A DNA stretch of 64,000 nt from Streptococcus salivarius (GCF_000785515.1 NZ_CP009913.1:324001-388000), one strand, 5' to 3'; positions 8,908 through 18,772 are shown, counted from the stretch's first letter. Notes: generated from the sequence alone by a model not told the origin. Numbers and translations: made by a program.

Positions 8908-9453
8908 ATGAAGAATAATTCAATTCGTACAGTAGTTGCGACAGGTATTGGTGCAGCACTCTTTATTATCATTGGTATGTTTGTTAATATTCCTATTTTT
9001 GGGAACACTAGCATCCAACTTCAGTATGCTGTTCAAGCACTATTCTCAGTTGTTTTTGGGCCTATTACAGGTTTCTTTATGGGCTTTATTGGGCATGCGC
9101 TTAAAGATGGCATTCAATACGGAAATATCTCATGGGCTTGGGTACTTGCAAGTGCTATTACAGGTCTTGTGATTGGTCTATTTAGTAAAAAATATGACGT
9201 CACAACTGGCAAGTTCTCTTTGATGAGCATGATTTGGTTTAACCTAGCGCAAGCATTGGCTCTTCTTATTGCCTATGGTATCGTTACCCCTATTGGTGAC
9301 AGACTCCAATTTGCACAAGCTTGGTCATACCTTTATGCACAAAGTTTTGTAGCTGGCGTAGCTAACTTTATTACGATTGCGATTGGGGGTACCCTCCTTC
9401 TTGCTATCTATGCTAGCTCACGTACACAATCTGGTAGTCTTACCAAAGACTAG
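8908..9453 (+). CDS. ECF transporter S component, UPF0397 family
   Basis: A 181-residue integral membrane protein with five to six hydrophobic segments, typical in size of energy-coupling-factor S components. It matches the UPF0397 type often annotated as riboflavin-like substrate-binding subunits, a label with little support here. It lies between a SAM hydrolase and its own ATPase and T-component genes, so the module is self-contained (group I ECF). The MET-box control and hydrolase partner argue for a methionine-related ligand such as a precursor, SAM or S-methylmethionine; this is inference. The Shine-Dalgarno is weak (GGAGAT about 12 nt upstream). Confidence 0.8.
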   Translation: MKNNSIRTVVATGIGAALFIIIGMFVNIPIFGNTSIQLQYAVQALFSVVFGPITGFFMGFIGHALKDGIQYGNISWAWVLASAITGLVIGLFSKKYDVTTGKFSLMSMIWFNLAQALALLIAYGIVTPIGDRLQFAQAWSYLYAQSFVAGVANFITIAIGGTLLLAIYASSRTQSGSLTKD

Positions 9454-9518
9454 TATAAGTTATAGGAGAGTGGGATTGTCAGCTTATTGTGATATCTCCT
9501 CTCTTTTTTAGTAGAAAC

Positions 9519-11195
9519 ATGGATAAATACATTAGTTTTAATCAGTTTACATTTCAATATGATGCGCAAGCAGAAGCGACCCTTAAAGATATCAGCTTTG
9601 ATATTGCTAAGGGCGAGAAAGTCCTTATCTTAGGGCCTTCTGGTAGCGGAAAATCGACCCTGGCCCAGTGTCTCAATGGTATCATACCTAATATTCATGG
9701 GGGCAAGGCACAGGGGCAGGTAAGGATAGATGGTCAGGATATTTTTAAGCAATCTATCTATGATAAGTCACAGTTGGTATCGACGGTATTGCAGGATCCA
9801 GATGGTCAGTTTATTGGCCTAACAGTAGCCGAGGATTTGGCTTTTGCCTTGGAGAATGATTGTGCTGATCAAAGTGAGATGAAAGATAAGGTAGCCCTTT
9901 GGGCTGAGCGTCTAGACTTGACCTCCCTTTTGAATCACCGCCCTCAAGATTTATCAGGTGGCCAAAAGCAACGAGTCAGTTTGGCTGGTGTCTTGATTGA
10001 TGAGAGTCCTATTCTTTTATTTGATGAGCCTCTGGCAAATTTAGATCCTAAATCAGGACAGGAAACCATTGATCTCATTGATAAGATCCACAAGGAGGTG
10101 GGAGCTACGACGATTATTATTGAACATCGCCTAGAAGATGTTCTTTATCGTCCCGTTGACCGCATTTTACTGGTCAATGAAGGAGAGCTCCTCTTTAATG
10201 GTAGCCCAGATGAGCTTTTATCGAGCAAACTCTTGCTAGAAAATGGGATTCGCGAACCTCTATATGTGACGGTTTTACGTCAGTTGGGATTTGACACAAG
10301 GCGTGCACAAAATCTTAGTCAATTGGATGCTTTAGACTTATCTGACCTTGCTCTGCCAGACAGAATTTTGAAGGATAAAAGAGACAGTTTGAGTGACTCT
10401 ATTTTGAAGGTTGAGGGGCTTAGTGTTTCCTATGGAGATAATCCAGCAATCATAGAGGATCTGTCCTTTAGCTTGAAAAAGGGTGAGCGACTAGCGATTG
10501 TCGGTAAAAATGGGGCTGGGAAGTCGACGCTTGCCAAGGCTCTATGCGGTTTTGTCCCTAGTCAAGGGAAATTAACTTACAAGGGTCAGGATATTAGTCA
10601 GGATAGCATTGCCGAGCGTTCAGAACGTATAGGCTTTGTTTTGCAAAACCCAAATCAGATGATTAGCCAAACTATGATTTTTGATGAGGTGGCTCTTGGT
10701 TTGCGTTTGCGAGGGATTGAAGAGGCTGAGGTTGAAGAGCGTGTTCATGAGGTCTTGAAGACTTGTGGTCTCTATAGTTTTCGTAACTGGCCCATTTCTG
10801 CGCTTTCCTTTGGTCAGAAAAAGCGCGTGACCATTGCATCTATCTTGGTTTTGAAACCTGAAATCATTATCTTGGATGAGCCAACAGCTGGTCAAGATTA
10901 CAAGACTTACACAGATATCATGAATTTCTTGGACAGTCTTCAGAAGCAAGGTCATACGATTGTGATGATTACCCATGACATGCAGCTCATGTTGGAATAT
11001 AGCGACCGTTGTCTCGTTGTGGTTGAGGGGAAAGTCATTGCAGACGACAAGCCTGTTACAATTCTTAATCAGAAGGATTTACTAGAGTCAGCTAATCTCA
11101 AGCAGACCTCTCTTTATACTTTGGGTCAGAAATTGTCAAGTGATCCAGTAGAAGTAACCCAGTATTATATTGAAAAAGGAGGCCCTAATGTCTAA
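9519..11195 (+). CDS. ECF transporter ATPase with two fused ABC domains
   Basis: A 558-residue protein with two tandem ABC ATPase domains (about 1-250 and 300-540) corresponding to EcfA1 and EcfA2 in one chain, as in YkoD. The first domain has GPSGSGKST and LSGGQKQR; the second has GKNGAGKST and LSFGQKKR. Both Walker B motifs end in DEP. It energises the adjacent S component through the T subunit. I place the start at ATG 9519 because homology to ABC domains begins there, but no convincing Shine-Dalgarno precedes it and 65 nt separate it from the S-component gene. A weak AGGAGA/TCTCCT dyad lies in that gap. Confidence 0.88.
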   Translation: MDKYISFNQFTFQYDAQAEATLKDISFDIAKGEKVLILGPSGSGKSTLAQCLNGIIPNIHGGKAQGQVRIDGQDIFKQSIYDKSQLVSTVLQDPDGQFIGLTVAEDLAFALENDCADQSEMKDKVALWAERLDLTSLLNHRPQDLSGGQKQRVSLAGVLIDESPILLFDEPLANLDPKSGQETIDLIDKIHKEVGATTIIIEHRLEDVLYRPVDRILLVNEGELLFNGSPDELLSSKLLLENGIREPLYVTVLRQLGFDTRRAQNLSQLDALDLSDLALPDRILKDKRDSLSDSILKVEGLSVSYGDNPAIIEDLSFSLKKGERLAIVGKNGAGKSTLAKALCGFVPSQGKLTYKGQDISQDSIAERSERIGFVLQNPNQMISQTMIFDEVALGLRLRGIEEAEVEERVHEVLKTCGLYSFRNWPISALSFGQKKRVTIASILVLKPEIIILDEPTAGQDYKTYTDIMNFLDSLQKQGHTIVMITHDMQLMLEYSDRCLVVVEGKVIADDKPVTILNQKDLLESANLKQTSLYTLGQKLSSDPVEVTQYYIEKGGPNV

Positions 11196-12018
11196 TCGTT
11201 TAATTGGTTATCAGTCAGGTCAAGGTTTCCTCTATGATTTGTCTGGGGCAAGTAAGATGCTTTTCTTTATCTTGGTTTCAGTTGCCTGTATGGCAACCTA
11301 TGATCCACGCTTTATCCTAGCAGTAGGCTTACTTTCCATTTATCTCTTTTATTTGGCTAAGATTCGTTGGCGAGATATTTCTTTTGTTGTTAAGATTATT
11401 GGATCCATTGCCCTCTTTAATTTACTTATGGTCTACCTTTTCGCACCTGGTTATGGTGAAGAAATTTACGGGGCAAAGACAGTTCTTATTGAAGGCTGGG
11501 GGCGTTTCTATCTAACCAGTCAGGAGCTTTTTTACCTTGCAAATCTATTGCTTAAGTATTTTTCAACGGTTCCTCTTGCCATCCTATTTCTCATGACTAC
11601 CCATCCAAGTCAGTTTGCGGCTAGTCTTAATCAGATTGGGATTCCTTATAAATTTGCCTATTCCGTTAGTTTAACCTTGCGTTATATTCCAGATGTCCAA
11701 GAAGAATTCTTTACGATTCGTAAGGCTCAGGAGGCTCGTGGTTTGGATTTGTCGCAAAAGGCGGGATTGGTCAAACGCATTCGCGGGAATCTCCAAATTG
11801 TTCTTCCTCTAATTTTTTCATCCCTCGAACGAATTGATACCATATCGACAGCCATGGAGCTACGTCGATTTGGTCGCTATAAAAAACGTACCTGGTATGT
11901 GCATAAATCTTTGATGAAACAAGATTACCTTGTCATCGTGTCAGCTATTCTTTTATTGGGAATTAGTATAGGATTAATCTTCCTAAATCATGGTCGTTTT
12001 TACAATCCATGGGGATGA
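11188..12018 (+). CDS. ecfT: ECF transporter T component (EcfT)
   Basis: A 276-residue membrane protein of the CbiQ/EcfT family that couples the ATPase to the S component. It has about five membrane spans. The cytoplasmic Ala-Arg-Gly coupling motifs are visible as EARGLD (after RKAQ) and, further on, the related AMELRRFGR segment. It starts at ATG 11188, 4 nt after AAGGAGG, overlapping the ATPase stop by 8 bp. An upstream in-frame TTG at 11170 would include the ribosome site and is rejected. It is the last gene of the operon, which ends at the convergent terminator at 12060. Confidence 0.88.
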   Translation: MSNRLIGYQSGQGFLYDLSGASKMLFFILVSVACMATYDPRFILAVGLLSIYLFYLAKIRWRDISFVVKIIGSIALFNLLMVYLFAPGYGEEIYGAKTVLIEGWGRFYLTSQELFYLANLLLKYFSTVPLAILFLMTTHPSQFAASLNQIGIPYKFAYSVSLTLRYIPDVQEEFFTIRKAQEARGLDLSQKAGLVKRIRGNLQIVLPLIFSSLERIDTISTAMELRRFGRYKKRTWYVHKSLMKQDYLVIVSAILLLGISIGLIFLNHGRFYNPWG

Positions 12019-12059
12019 TATTCTTGGCTTTTAGTAAAAGTATGCTATTAAGCACAACT

Positions 12060-12105
12060 AAAAACGTTCCAGTCTTGTCCATATGAACGAGATTGGAACG
12101 TTTTT
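12060..12105. terminator. Bidirectional terminator between ecfT and ktrA
   Basis: A long stem of AAAAACGTTCCAGTCT with AGATTGGAACGTTTTT around a 14-nt loop. It has T-runs on both strands and serves the two convergent operons. Confidence 0.85.
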
Positions 12106-12106
12106 G

Positions 12107-12778
12107 TTATTTCAAATATCCTAAATAATCAAATTTTTCTAGTGTTCGATTGTCAGCGACAACTAGGATGATTCCTTCATCAGGTAGTTTCTTACTTGGG
12201 TCAAAGTGAGTGTTTAACTTGCCACTTTTCTCATCTCTAAAACCAATAACATTGACGTTATAATTTTGTCTTAGATTTAAAGTATGCAAGGACTTTCCAG
12301 CCCATTCACTAGGAATTTTAAGTTCAATTAAAGCTACGTCGTCCTCTAAATGAAAAACATTTGATATGTTATAGCGGAGGATATTTGAAGCCAATTCTTT
12401 AGCTGTGCTACGTTCAGGGGTGATGACCCAGTTAGCACCCATTCCGTAAAGGACTTCCTCATAATTGTTATTCGTAGCTTTGGCAATAATATTCTTAATA
12501 CCAAGTTTTTTGCACTGCAAGAGCGCTAGCGCAGACGATTCTAGGTGTTCTCCAGTTGCAATAATGACTGAGTCGCAAGTATCGATACCAGCAGAACGTA
12601 GAAATTCAATGTCAGTAATGTCCCCAACAGCAGCCTTAGTCACCTGATCAGCAAGGGAATCAATTGTTGTAGCATTATTATCTAAGGCAATAACATCTTG
12701 TCCAAAAGAGGAGAGTTCGGTTGCAATGGTTTGTCCAAAGATTCCCAAACCGAGGACCCCAATAATTTGTGTTTTCAT
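12107..12778 (-). CDS. ktrA: Potassium uptake regulatory subunit KtrA (RCK/TrkA-N protein)
   Basis: A 223-residue cytoplasmic protein. The N-terminal RCK_N Rossmann domain starts with GVLGLGIFGQ (GxGxxG at about 10-15) and has an acidic end of the second strand (ALDNN) for nucleotide binding. The C-terminal RCK_C domain begins about residue 145. It forms the gating ring on KtrB, and in homologs ATP/ADP or c-di-AMP binding controls K+ flux. It lies 39 bp after ktrB in the same direction. Confidence 0.9.
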   Translation of the reverse strand: MKTQIIGVLGLGIFGQTIATELSSFGQDVIALDNNATTIDSLADQVTKAAVGDITDIEFLRSAGIDTCDSVIIATGEHLESSALALLQCKKLGIKNIIAKATNNNYEEVLYGMGANWVITPERSTAKELASNILRYNISNVFHLEDDVALIELKIPSEWAGKSLHTLNLRQNYNVNVIGFRDEKSGKLNTHFDPSKKLPDEGIILVVADNRTLEKFDYLGYLK

Positions 12779-12817
12779 ATAAAATCCTTTCAGAATGTTG
12801 TCAATGAATAAAATTGT

Positions 12818-14182
12818 TTAGCCAACTGAAATATCAGTTGGGGCATAAGAGACATGCTTTTCTTTTTTGGTCATCAAGCTCAAGAGAACAGTGATAGGTC
12901 CAACACGGCCAATGAACATCAGAGACATGATAACGAGTCGTCCTAGAGTATTTAGATTAGGGGTCAAATCCATTGAAACACCAACGGTAGCAATGGCTGA
13001 CACACTCTCAAAAAGTAGGCCTAGGGGCGATAGTGTGGGATTAGTCTCCAGCAAAATAACATAGCCGACAAAGAGCATTGTTAGGAAAAAGAGGATGACT
13101 GTGAATGCTTGCAAAACAGTCTTATTAGATATAATACGATTTCGAAAAACAACGCTCGAGTTACCAGATAGCTCTGACTTAAAAAGCAGGAACATGATAG
13201 TGGCAGTTGTCACCTTGATACCGCCCGCAGTTCCTCCAGGACCACCCCCAATAATCATTTGAATCATAAAAAGAAGATTTGTGGAGAAATCGACATTGGT
13301 ATAGGAAATAGTTGCAAAGCCAGCGGTACGCATGGTTACAGTCTGAAAGAAACTTACCAGAAGTTGTTGCCAGACATTGAGAGTACCGATTGTCTTAGAG
13401 TTATCCATTTCCAGTAACCAAGCAAGTAGTGTTCCTCCTAAGAGGAGACAGCCTGTACTTATAAGAACAAGACGGCTTTGATTGCTGAAAGGTCTACAAG
13501 CTAATTTCCAGTTCCTAGGACGATCTGTCATATAGCGTCTTAATAGTTGAATCAAATCAATCCAAACTGCAAATCCCAAACTTCCAGACATAATGAGAAA
13601 AGCTACAGCAAGGTTAATGGTTGGATTGGTTGCATAATCCTGTAAACTGTTAGAACCCAAGTTGTCAAATCCAGCATTACAAAAGGCAGAGACAGCTAGA
13701 AAGAGACTATTAAAAATGCCGTGACCAAGTCCAAAACGAGGAATGAAATCAGTCATAATTACAAGTGCTGCCAAAGCTTCAATAGAAAATGTAATTTTAT
13801 AGACCTTAAAAAGATAAGCTTTCAAATCTTTTTGGTTGTCCCTGCTAAGTGCGGATTGAAGGAGATCTTGATCACTCAGTCCTAATTTATTTTTCAGGGT
13901 ATAGGTGCTAAAGGCTATAAGAGAGACGAGCCCAAGTCCTCCCGTCTGCATGAGAAGCATAGAGAAAATTTGACCGAGACCATTGTAAGCCTTACTGACC
14001 GGGACAACAGAAAGTCCAGTTACACAGACCATTGACACAGTATTGAAGAGATGGTCTAGGTAGCTTGTTTCTGGACTGTTAGCATAGTGGCTTATGGGAA
14101 GGCTAAGTAAAATACTCCCCACTATAATGACAAAGACAAAGCTGAGCACAAGCTTTTGCGTGACAGAAAGACGATTTATCAA
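12818..14182 (-). CDS. ktrB: Potassium uptake channel subunit KtrB (TrkH/Ktr family)
   Basis: A polytopic protein with four repeated M1-P-M2 units. Filter-like loops are visible, for example TVSMVCVTGLSVV, VSAFCNAGFDN, VTMRTAGFATI and VSAIATVGVSM. It forms the K+/Na+ translocating dimer with KtrA. The start is uncertain: TTG at 14182 has CGGAGG 6 nt upstream and gives the shortest sensible N-terminus (454 residues), ATG at 14203 has no Shine-Dalgarno, and TTG at 14230 has AAGGA. I chose 14182 on the ribosome site. It lies 68 bp downstream of rsmG, probably the same transcript. Confidence 0.88.
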   Translation of the reverse strand: MINRLSVTQKLVLSFVFVIIVGSILLSLPISHYANSPETSYLDHLFNTVSMVCVTGLSVVPVSKAYNGLGQIFSMLLMQTGGLGLVSLIAFSTYTLKNKLGLSDQDLLQSALSRDNQKDLKAYLFKVYKITFSIEALAALVIMTDFIPRFGLGHGIFNSLFLAVSAFCNAGFDNLGSNSLQDYATNPTINLAVAFLIMSGSLGFAVWIDLIQLLRRYMTDRPRNWKLACRPFSNQSRLVLISTGCLLLGGTLLAWLLEMDNSKTIGTLNVWQQLLVSFFQTVTMRTAGFATISYTNVDFSTNLLFMIQMIIGGGPGGTAGGIKVTTATIMFLLFKSELSGNSSVVFRNRIISNKTVLQAFTVILFFLTMLFVGYVILLETNPTLSPLGLLFESVSAIATVGVSMDLTPNLNTLGRLVIMSLMFIGRVGPITVLLSLMTKKEKHVSYAPTDISVG

Positions 14183-14250
14183 TGAAAACCTCCGAGTTAT
14201 CATAAGAATAAATAATAATCCAAGGAGCAAGAAACATCCTTGGATAAACG

Positions 14251-14964
14251 TTATAACGGCTTCTTGTTAGGCATCCCAGCACGACGTGGGTACTTATTTG
14301 GGGTTTCTTTTTTCTTATCGACAATGGTGATATTACGTCCATCCCCATTTGGCAGTTTATAGTTCTCGTTGAGAACAGGCTTGGCAAAAAGCAAGTTCAA
14401 GGCATTTTTAGCATCGGCTAGCTCTTCGTCAGCTGCTGTAGCTTTAAGTGCAATAAGTTGTCCACCCACCTTTAAGAAAGGAATGGTCAATTCTGAGAGA
14501 ACCTGCATGCGTGCAACAGCACGGGCAGTTACAATATCAAACTGAGCACGGAAGGCCTTGTCTTGTCCAAAATCTTCTGCCCGTCCATGATAGAAGTGAA
14601 CACCGCTGAGCTCAAGTTCATCGGCCAAGAGATTAAGGAAATTGATGCGTTTATTAAGAGAGTCAATGATAGTCACATCAAGTTCAGGACAAAGGATTTT
14701 CATAGGGAGACTTGGAAATCCAGCTCCAGCTCCGATATCGAGAAGTCGAATAGTCTGATTTTTAATATGTCCTTGGAGAACAGGAGCTAGGGAATCGTAG
14801 AAATGTTTGAGGTAGACCTCGTCTCTTTCTGTGATTGCAGTAAGATTGATCTTTTCGTTCCATTCTACCAAGAGCTCAAAGTAGCGTTGGAATTGGTCTT
14901 TTTGTTTTTGGCTGAGATCGAACCCTAGTTCTTTCAAAGCCTTGTAAAAATCTTCAGGTGTCAT
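14251..14964 (-). CDS. rsmG: 16S rRNA (guanine-527-N7)-methyltransferase RsmG
   Basis: A 237-residue SAM-dependent methyltransferase of the GidB family that methylates G527 of 16S rRNA, the site linked to streptomycin sensitivity. The SAM-binding motif [15 protein letters not shown] is at about residues 96-110. The tail is short and basic. AAAAGGAA precedes the ATG. An extended -10 (TGG TAAAAT, minus strand, 14998-15003) about 35 nt upstream is the likely promoter for rsmG-ktrB-ktrA. Confidence 0.93.
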   Translation of the reverse strand: MTPEDFYKALKELGFDLSQKQKDQFQRYFELLVEWNEKINLTAITERDEVYLKHFYDSLAPVLQGHIKNQTIRLLDIGAGAGFPSLPMKILCPELDVTIIDSLNKRINFLNLLADELELSGVHFYHGRAEDFGQDKAFRAQFDIVTARAVARMQVLSELTIPFLKVGGQLIALKATAADEELADAKNALNLLFAKPVLNENYKLPNGDGRNITIVDKKKETPNKYPRRAGMPNKKPL

Positions 14965-15138
14965 TTTATATTCCTTTTATCTAGTTTCAATGCTCTTATT
15001 TTACCATAATTAAGAGCTTTCATCTAACGCTATAAGACAGATGGAAACTAGGTCTGAATAAGTTTCTCATTAGCTGTGAAAAAAGTTCTAAGTTTAAGAA
15101 ATATGTAATATTAAAGGTGTTATTTTTTCTTAAAAATT

Positions 15139-15147
15139 TGATATAAT
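15139..15147 (+). promoter_or_regulatory. Extended -10 promoter for yceD
   Basis: TGA then TATAAT (15142-15147) with no good -35. It would start a leader of about 110 nt. The rest of the 14965-15262 gap holds the rsmG promoter and the leader structure listed separately. Confidence 0.6.
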
Positions 15148-15196
15148 ACTAATTAAGTCTAAAATCATAATCATGCTCTCTAATGAAAAGTGAATG

Positions 15197-15240
15197 TAGG
15201 GGATTATGGTCTTGTGGATTGAAAATAGACCCCTATGGGG
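15197..15240 (+). promoter_or_regulatory. Possible structured leader with competing stems before yceD
   Basis: Three pairings compete for the same bases: TAGGGG (15197-15202) with CCCCTA (15230-15235), GGTCT (15208-15212) with AGACC (15227-15231), and CCCC (15230-15233) with GGGG (15237-15240). They end 12 nt before the GAGG of yceD. No named RNA family was recognised. Confidence 0.35.
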
Positions 15241-15262
15241 AAATTTAATTTGAGGATTAAAA

Positions 15263-15799
15263 ATGATTTACCTTTCAGAAGTTAGAAAGTCTCCAGAAGG
15301 GCTCGCCTTTAACGAAGCACCTTCTTTGTTGGAGTCTATTAAAGAACGCTATGATCAAGTTTTAAATCTTGAACAGATTCAAGCAAGTGGGCAGGTAGCC
15401 TATGACAATGGTTTGTACCTTTTGGATTATCAACTTAGCTATGATATTACCTTGCCATCTAGCCGTTCACTTGAACCTGTGACCCTTAGATTTAACTATC
15501 CGGTTTCAGAAACCTTTATACAAGAGGCAGATGCTGCTCTTCAAAAAGAATTAGTCGAAGAAAATCTAGTTCTTATCTTGGATGGGGATACTATTAATCT
15601 TGATGAGAGTATTCTAGATAATATTCTTCTTAATATTCCTTTGAGAGTACTAACACCTGAGGAAGAATCAGGACAAATTTCGCTCTCTGGGAATGACTGG
15701 GAAGTCTTATCAGAAGAGGACTTTGCCGCACTTCAACAGGAGAAAAAAGAGGCAAGTAATCCCTTTGCCCAATTGAACGGTCTCTTTGATGAAAATTAA
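15263..15799 (+). CDS. yceD: YceD family (DUF177) protein
   Basis: A 178-residue acidic protein of the DUF177/YceD family, linked by conservation to 23S rRNA or large-subunit assembly. In many bacteria it precedes rpmF (L32); here rpmF is absent and the next gene is covR. The family cysteine motif seen in proteobacterial YceD is not evident. Residues 120-178 are rich in Glu and Asp. It starts at the ATG after GAGG. It looks monocistronic, since covR has its own promoter downstream. Confidence 0.8.
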   Translation: MIYLSEVRKSPEGLAFNEAPSLLESIKERYDQVLNLEQIQASGQVAYDNGLYLLDYQLSYDITLPSSRSLEPVTLRFNYPVSETFIQEADAALQKELVEENLVLILDGDTINLDESILDNILLNIPLRVLTPEEESGQISLSGNDWEVLSEEDFAALQQEKKEASNPFAQLNGLFDEN

Positions 15800-15824
15800 T
15801 TCAAAAAAAACAAACTAAAAATGT

Positions 15825-15862
15825 TTGACAATTTTAAAAATCTATATTATTATATCATTAGA
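15825..15862 (+). promoter_or_regulatory. covRS promoter with a candidate CovR site
   Basis: Consensus TTGACA (15825-15830), a 17-bp spacer and TATTAT (15848-15853). ATTAGA at 15857-15862, right after the -10, matches the ATTARA motif bound by CovR in group A streptococcus, so autoregulation is plausible. Confidence 0.75.
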
Positions 15863-15955
15863 AGTTAATTTTCGGATTTATTCATTGGGTAAATCTACAG
15901 ACTTTTTAAGGGAAATGGAAGTCAAAAAATTTTAAGAAAGTGGTAAATACTTATT

Positions 15956-16645
15956 ATGAGCAAACGCATTTTGATTGTTGAAGATGAGAAAAACCTTGCT
16001 CGTTTTGTCTCTCTTGAACTTCAACACGAAGGATACGACGTTGTGACAGCAGACAACGGACGCGAAGGACTTGAAATGGCACTCGAGAAAGATTTCGATC
16101 TTATTCTCTTGGACCTTATGTTGCCTGAGATGGACGGTTTTGAAGTAACACGTCGTCTCCAACAAGAAAAAGATACTTATATTATGATGATGACAGCTCG
16201 CGATTCAATCATGGACATTGTTGCTGGTTTGGACCGCGGTGCTGATGACTATATTGTAAAACCATTTGCGATTGAAGAATTGTTGGCACGTATCCGTGCA
16301 ACCTTCCGTCGCCAAGATATCGAAGCTGCTAAGAATGCACCAGCCAAAGCATCAACTTATCGTGATTTGAAATTGGATGTTCAAAACCGTACAGTTGTTC
16401 GTGGTGATGAAGCAATTCCATTGACAAAACGTGAGTTTGATTTGTTGAACACACTTTTGAGCAATATGAACCAAGTGATGACCCGTGAGGAACTCTTGCT
16501 TCAAGTTTGGAAATATGATGACGCCATCGAAACAAACGTGGTAGATGTTTATATTCGTTACTTGCGTGGAAAAATCGACGTTCCAGGTAAGGAATCATAT
16601 ATTCAAACAGTACGAGGAATGGGTTACGTTATCCGTGAAAAATGA
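15956..16645 (+). CDS. covR: Response regulator CovR (CsrR)
   Basis: A 229-residue OmpR/PhoB-type response regulator. The receiver domain has acidic D10 and E9, phospho-acceptor Asp53 in LILLDLMLPEMDGF, and Lys102-type VKPF; the C-terminal winged helix ends QTVRGMGYVIREK. CovR is a global regulator of surface and virulence genes in streptococci. The gene overlaps covS by 4 bp (ATGA). It has a consensus promoter and a leader of about 100 nt. Confidence 0.95.
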   Translation: MSKRILIVEDEKNLARFVSLELQHEGYDVVTADNGREGLEMALEKDFDLILLDLMLPEMDGFEVTRRLQQEKDTYIMMMTARDSIMDIVAGLDRGADDYIVKPFAIEELLARIRATFRRQDIEAAKNAPAKASTYRDLKLDVQNRTVVRGDEAIPLTKREFDLLNTLLSNMNQVMTREELLLQVWKYDDAIETNVVDVYIRYLRGKIDVPGKESYIQTVRGMGYVIREK

Positions 16646-18171
16646 GTAAATTACAAGATAAATTATTTGGTAAAGTAACCATTAGAAAAAAGTTGACCAT
16701 GACAACTGCTGTGGTCTTCTTTCTTGTATTGTCGATGTTCACTCTGGTTGTTATTTTCTCAGCCAATACACTACTTTTACAACGTGAACGTCAAAATGTA
16801 AACACTACAATCTCAAAAGTTGTTACTTATATAGAAAAGGACTGGGACTCCGACGAAGAGTTGAGTCCAGAACCGCTTTTAGCTGCCCTTTATTCGCCTA
16901 AAAATATCTATGCATCGATCATTAATGGTGTGCTTTCCGAAAAGCACTCTTTGGATGGTCAGGTTGCGATTTCTAATAAATTATATTCTAACCAATCTGT
17001 TTTTGTTTATGACAAAAAGGGAACGTTTATCTTTACTTCTGAGGAGAACACAGACTCGCCTCCAGGTATGTCCGAGGTAAACAAATTGAAGTCAGTTTCC
17101 TATAAAGGGAAGCGTGGTTTCTTGCTGCAAGTTCCAATCTACGGTAAAGATAAAAAGACCATCGTTGGTTATGCCCAAATCTTCCATGATTTGGAATTCT
17201 ATTATGCTCTGAAAGAGCGTTTGATTTTCTTATTGATTTTCCTAGAAGTGGGGATGACGGTCCTAGTTATCGCAGCGACTGTAGTTGTCTTGACATCTAT
17301 TCTTCGTCCGATGAGACAGTTGCACGAAACGATGGGAGTTATCACCGATTCGCCAAGTGATTTGGAACTTCGTTCTAAGATTGAAAGTCACGATGAAATT
17401 GGTGATTTGGCGGTTAACTTTAACCGTATGATGGATAAAATCCAAGAAAATAATCAGATGCAGATGCGTTTCTTGAGTGACGTCAGTCATGAATTGCGTA
17501 CACCGATTGCGGTTATCAAGGGGCATATGGACCTCTTGCAACGTTGGGGTAAAAATGACCCTGAGATTCTTGAGGAAAGTCTTGAGGCTGCCAGTCACGA
17601 GGCCAACCGTATGACGATTATGATTAATGACATGTTGGATTCTATCCGTGTCAAAGGGTCATTTGAAAATCACAGAAACGATACTTGTGATTTGAATTCT
17701 TCAATCCGTACGGTTATTGGTAACTTCCGTGTCTTGCATGAAGATTACCAATTCTATCTCAATGATTTCGAGAGTTCAGAGCGCCCTGCACAGATTTACA
17801 GCCAACACTTTGAACAGGCGATTACGATTTTGATTGATAATGCGGTCAAGTATTCTCCTGTTAACAAGGAAATCCAGGTTACAATTAAGGCTCTGGAAGA
17901 TGAAATGTTGGTGCAAGTGCAAGATAATGGTGAAGGGATCTCTAAAGAAGATATTGAGCATATCTTTGAGCGCTTCTACCGTTCAGATAAGGCACGTAAT
18001 CGTACAACAACGCAATCTGGTGTTGGTATTGGTTTGTCAATTCTTTACCAAATTGTGGAAGCTTATCGCTGCCGTATCGATGTTAGTTCTGAACTTGGTG
18101 TTGGAACACGTTTCGACCTTTACATTCCATTTGCAGATGGAGAAACGACGACACCTCAACTTGAGCTTTAA
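16642..18171 (+). CDS. covS: Sensor histidine kinase CovS (CsrS)
   Basis: A 509-residue membrane kinase. There are two membrane segments (about 19-42 and 195-218) around an extracellular sensor of about 150 residues, then a HAMP domain and a HisKA domain with His283 in DVSHELRTP. The HATPase domain has an N-box (LIDNAVKYSP), a G1 box (DNGEGI) and GVGIGLSI. It phosphorylates or dephosphorylates CovR in response to Mg2+ or host peptides in related species. A terminator follows. Confidence 0.95.
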   Translation: MSKLQDKLFGKVTIRKKLTMTTAVVFFLVLSMFTLVVIFSANTLLLQRERQNVNTTISKVVTYIEKDWDSDEELSPEPLLAALYSPKNIYASIINGVLSEKHSLDGQVAISNKLYSNQSVFVYDKKGTFIFTSEENTDSPPGMSEVNKLKSVSYKGKRGFLLQVPIYGKDKKTIVGYAQIFHDLEFYYALKERLIFLLIFLEVGMTVLVIAATVVVLTSILRPMRQLHETMGVITDSPSDLELRSKIESHDEIGDLAVNFNRMMDKIQENNQMQMRFLSDVSHELRTPIAVIKGHMDLLQRWGKNDPEILEESLEAASHEANRMTIMINDMLDSIRVKGSFENHRNDTCDLNSSIRTVIGNFRVLHEDYQFYLNDFESSERPAQIYSQHFEQAITILIDNAVKYSPVNKEIQVTIKALEDEMLVQVQDNGEGISKEDIEHIFERFYRSDKARNRTTTQSGVGIGLSILYQIVEAYRCRIDVSSELGVGTRFDLYIPFADGETTTPQLEL

Positions 18172-18209
18172 ATCAATTTATAAGAGACTTAGAGTGATTC
18201 TTGGTCATG

Positions 18210-18237
18210 AGCACGCCTCGTTTAGGGCGTGCTTTTT
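18210..18237 (+). terminator. Terminator after covRS
   Basis: An 8-bp GC-rich stem AGCACGCC/GGCGTGCT with an 8-nt loop, followed by TTTT. Confidence 0.9.
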
Positions 18238-18292
18238 ATGTGTTTTTATGGTAAAATAGAGTACCGAATTTCAAAGATTGGTGGTGAAGTGC

Positions 18293-18772
18293 ATGCGTTG
18301 TCCAAAATGTCAACACAATAAATCTAGTGTTATCGATAGTCGTCAGGCAGAGGATGGGAATACCATTCGTCGGCGTCGTGAGTGTGATTCTTGTCATGCT
18401 CGTTTTACAACATTTGAGCGTGTGGAAGAAGTTCCACTTTTGGTTGTCAAAAAAGACGGTACTCGTGAACAATTCTCTCGCGATAAGATTTTCAATGGTA
18501 TCTTGATGAGTGCTCAGAAGCGTCCGGTTTCTAGTGAGGATATCGAAAATGCCATCACCCGTATTGAGCAAAACATTCGCCGTAACCATGATGGAGAGGT
18601 TGATAGTGATGTCATTGGGAATTTAGTGATGAAAGAACTCGCTGACCTTGATGAGATTACTTATGTACGTTTTGCCAGTGTCTACCGTTCTTTCAAAGAT
18701 GTTGATGAGATTGAAGAGTTGCTTCAAGAAATCACCAAGACTGTACGTGCGAAAAAAGAGTCTAAAAAATGA
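18293..18772 (+). CDS. nrdR: Transcriptional repressor NrdR
   Basis: A 159-residue regulator of ribonucleotide reductase genes. The zinc ribbon uses Cys3, Cys6, Cys31 and Cys34, followed by an ATP-cone domain (about 49-139) that senses ATP/dATP. The start is the ATG directly before RCPKC, as in all NrdR proteins; an upstream in-frame TTG (18278) is rejected. A possible extended -10 (TGG TAAAAT, 18249-18257) lies just after the covS terminator. It overlaps dnaB by 4 bp, the usual nrdR-dnaB-dnaI order of streptococci. Confidence 0.95.
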   Translation: MRCPKCQHNKSSVIDSRQAEDGNTIRRRRECDSCHARFTTFERVEEVPLLVVKKDGTREQFSRDKIFNGILMSAQKRPVSSEDIENAITRIEQNIRRNHDGEVDSDVIGNLVMKELADLDEITYVRFASVYRSFKDVDEIEELLQEITKTVRAKKESKK

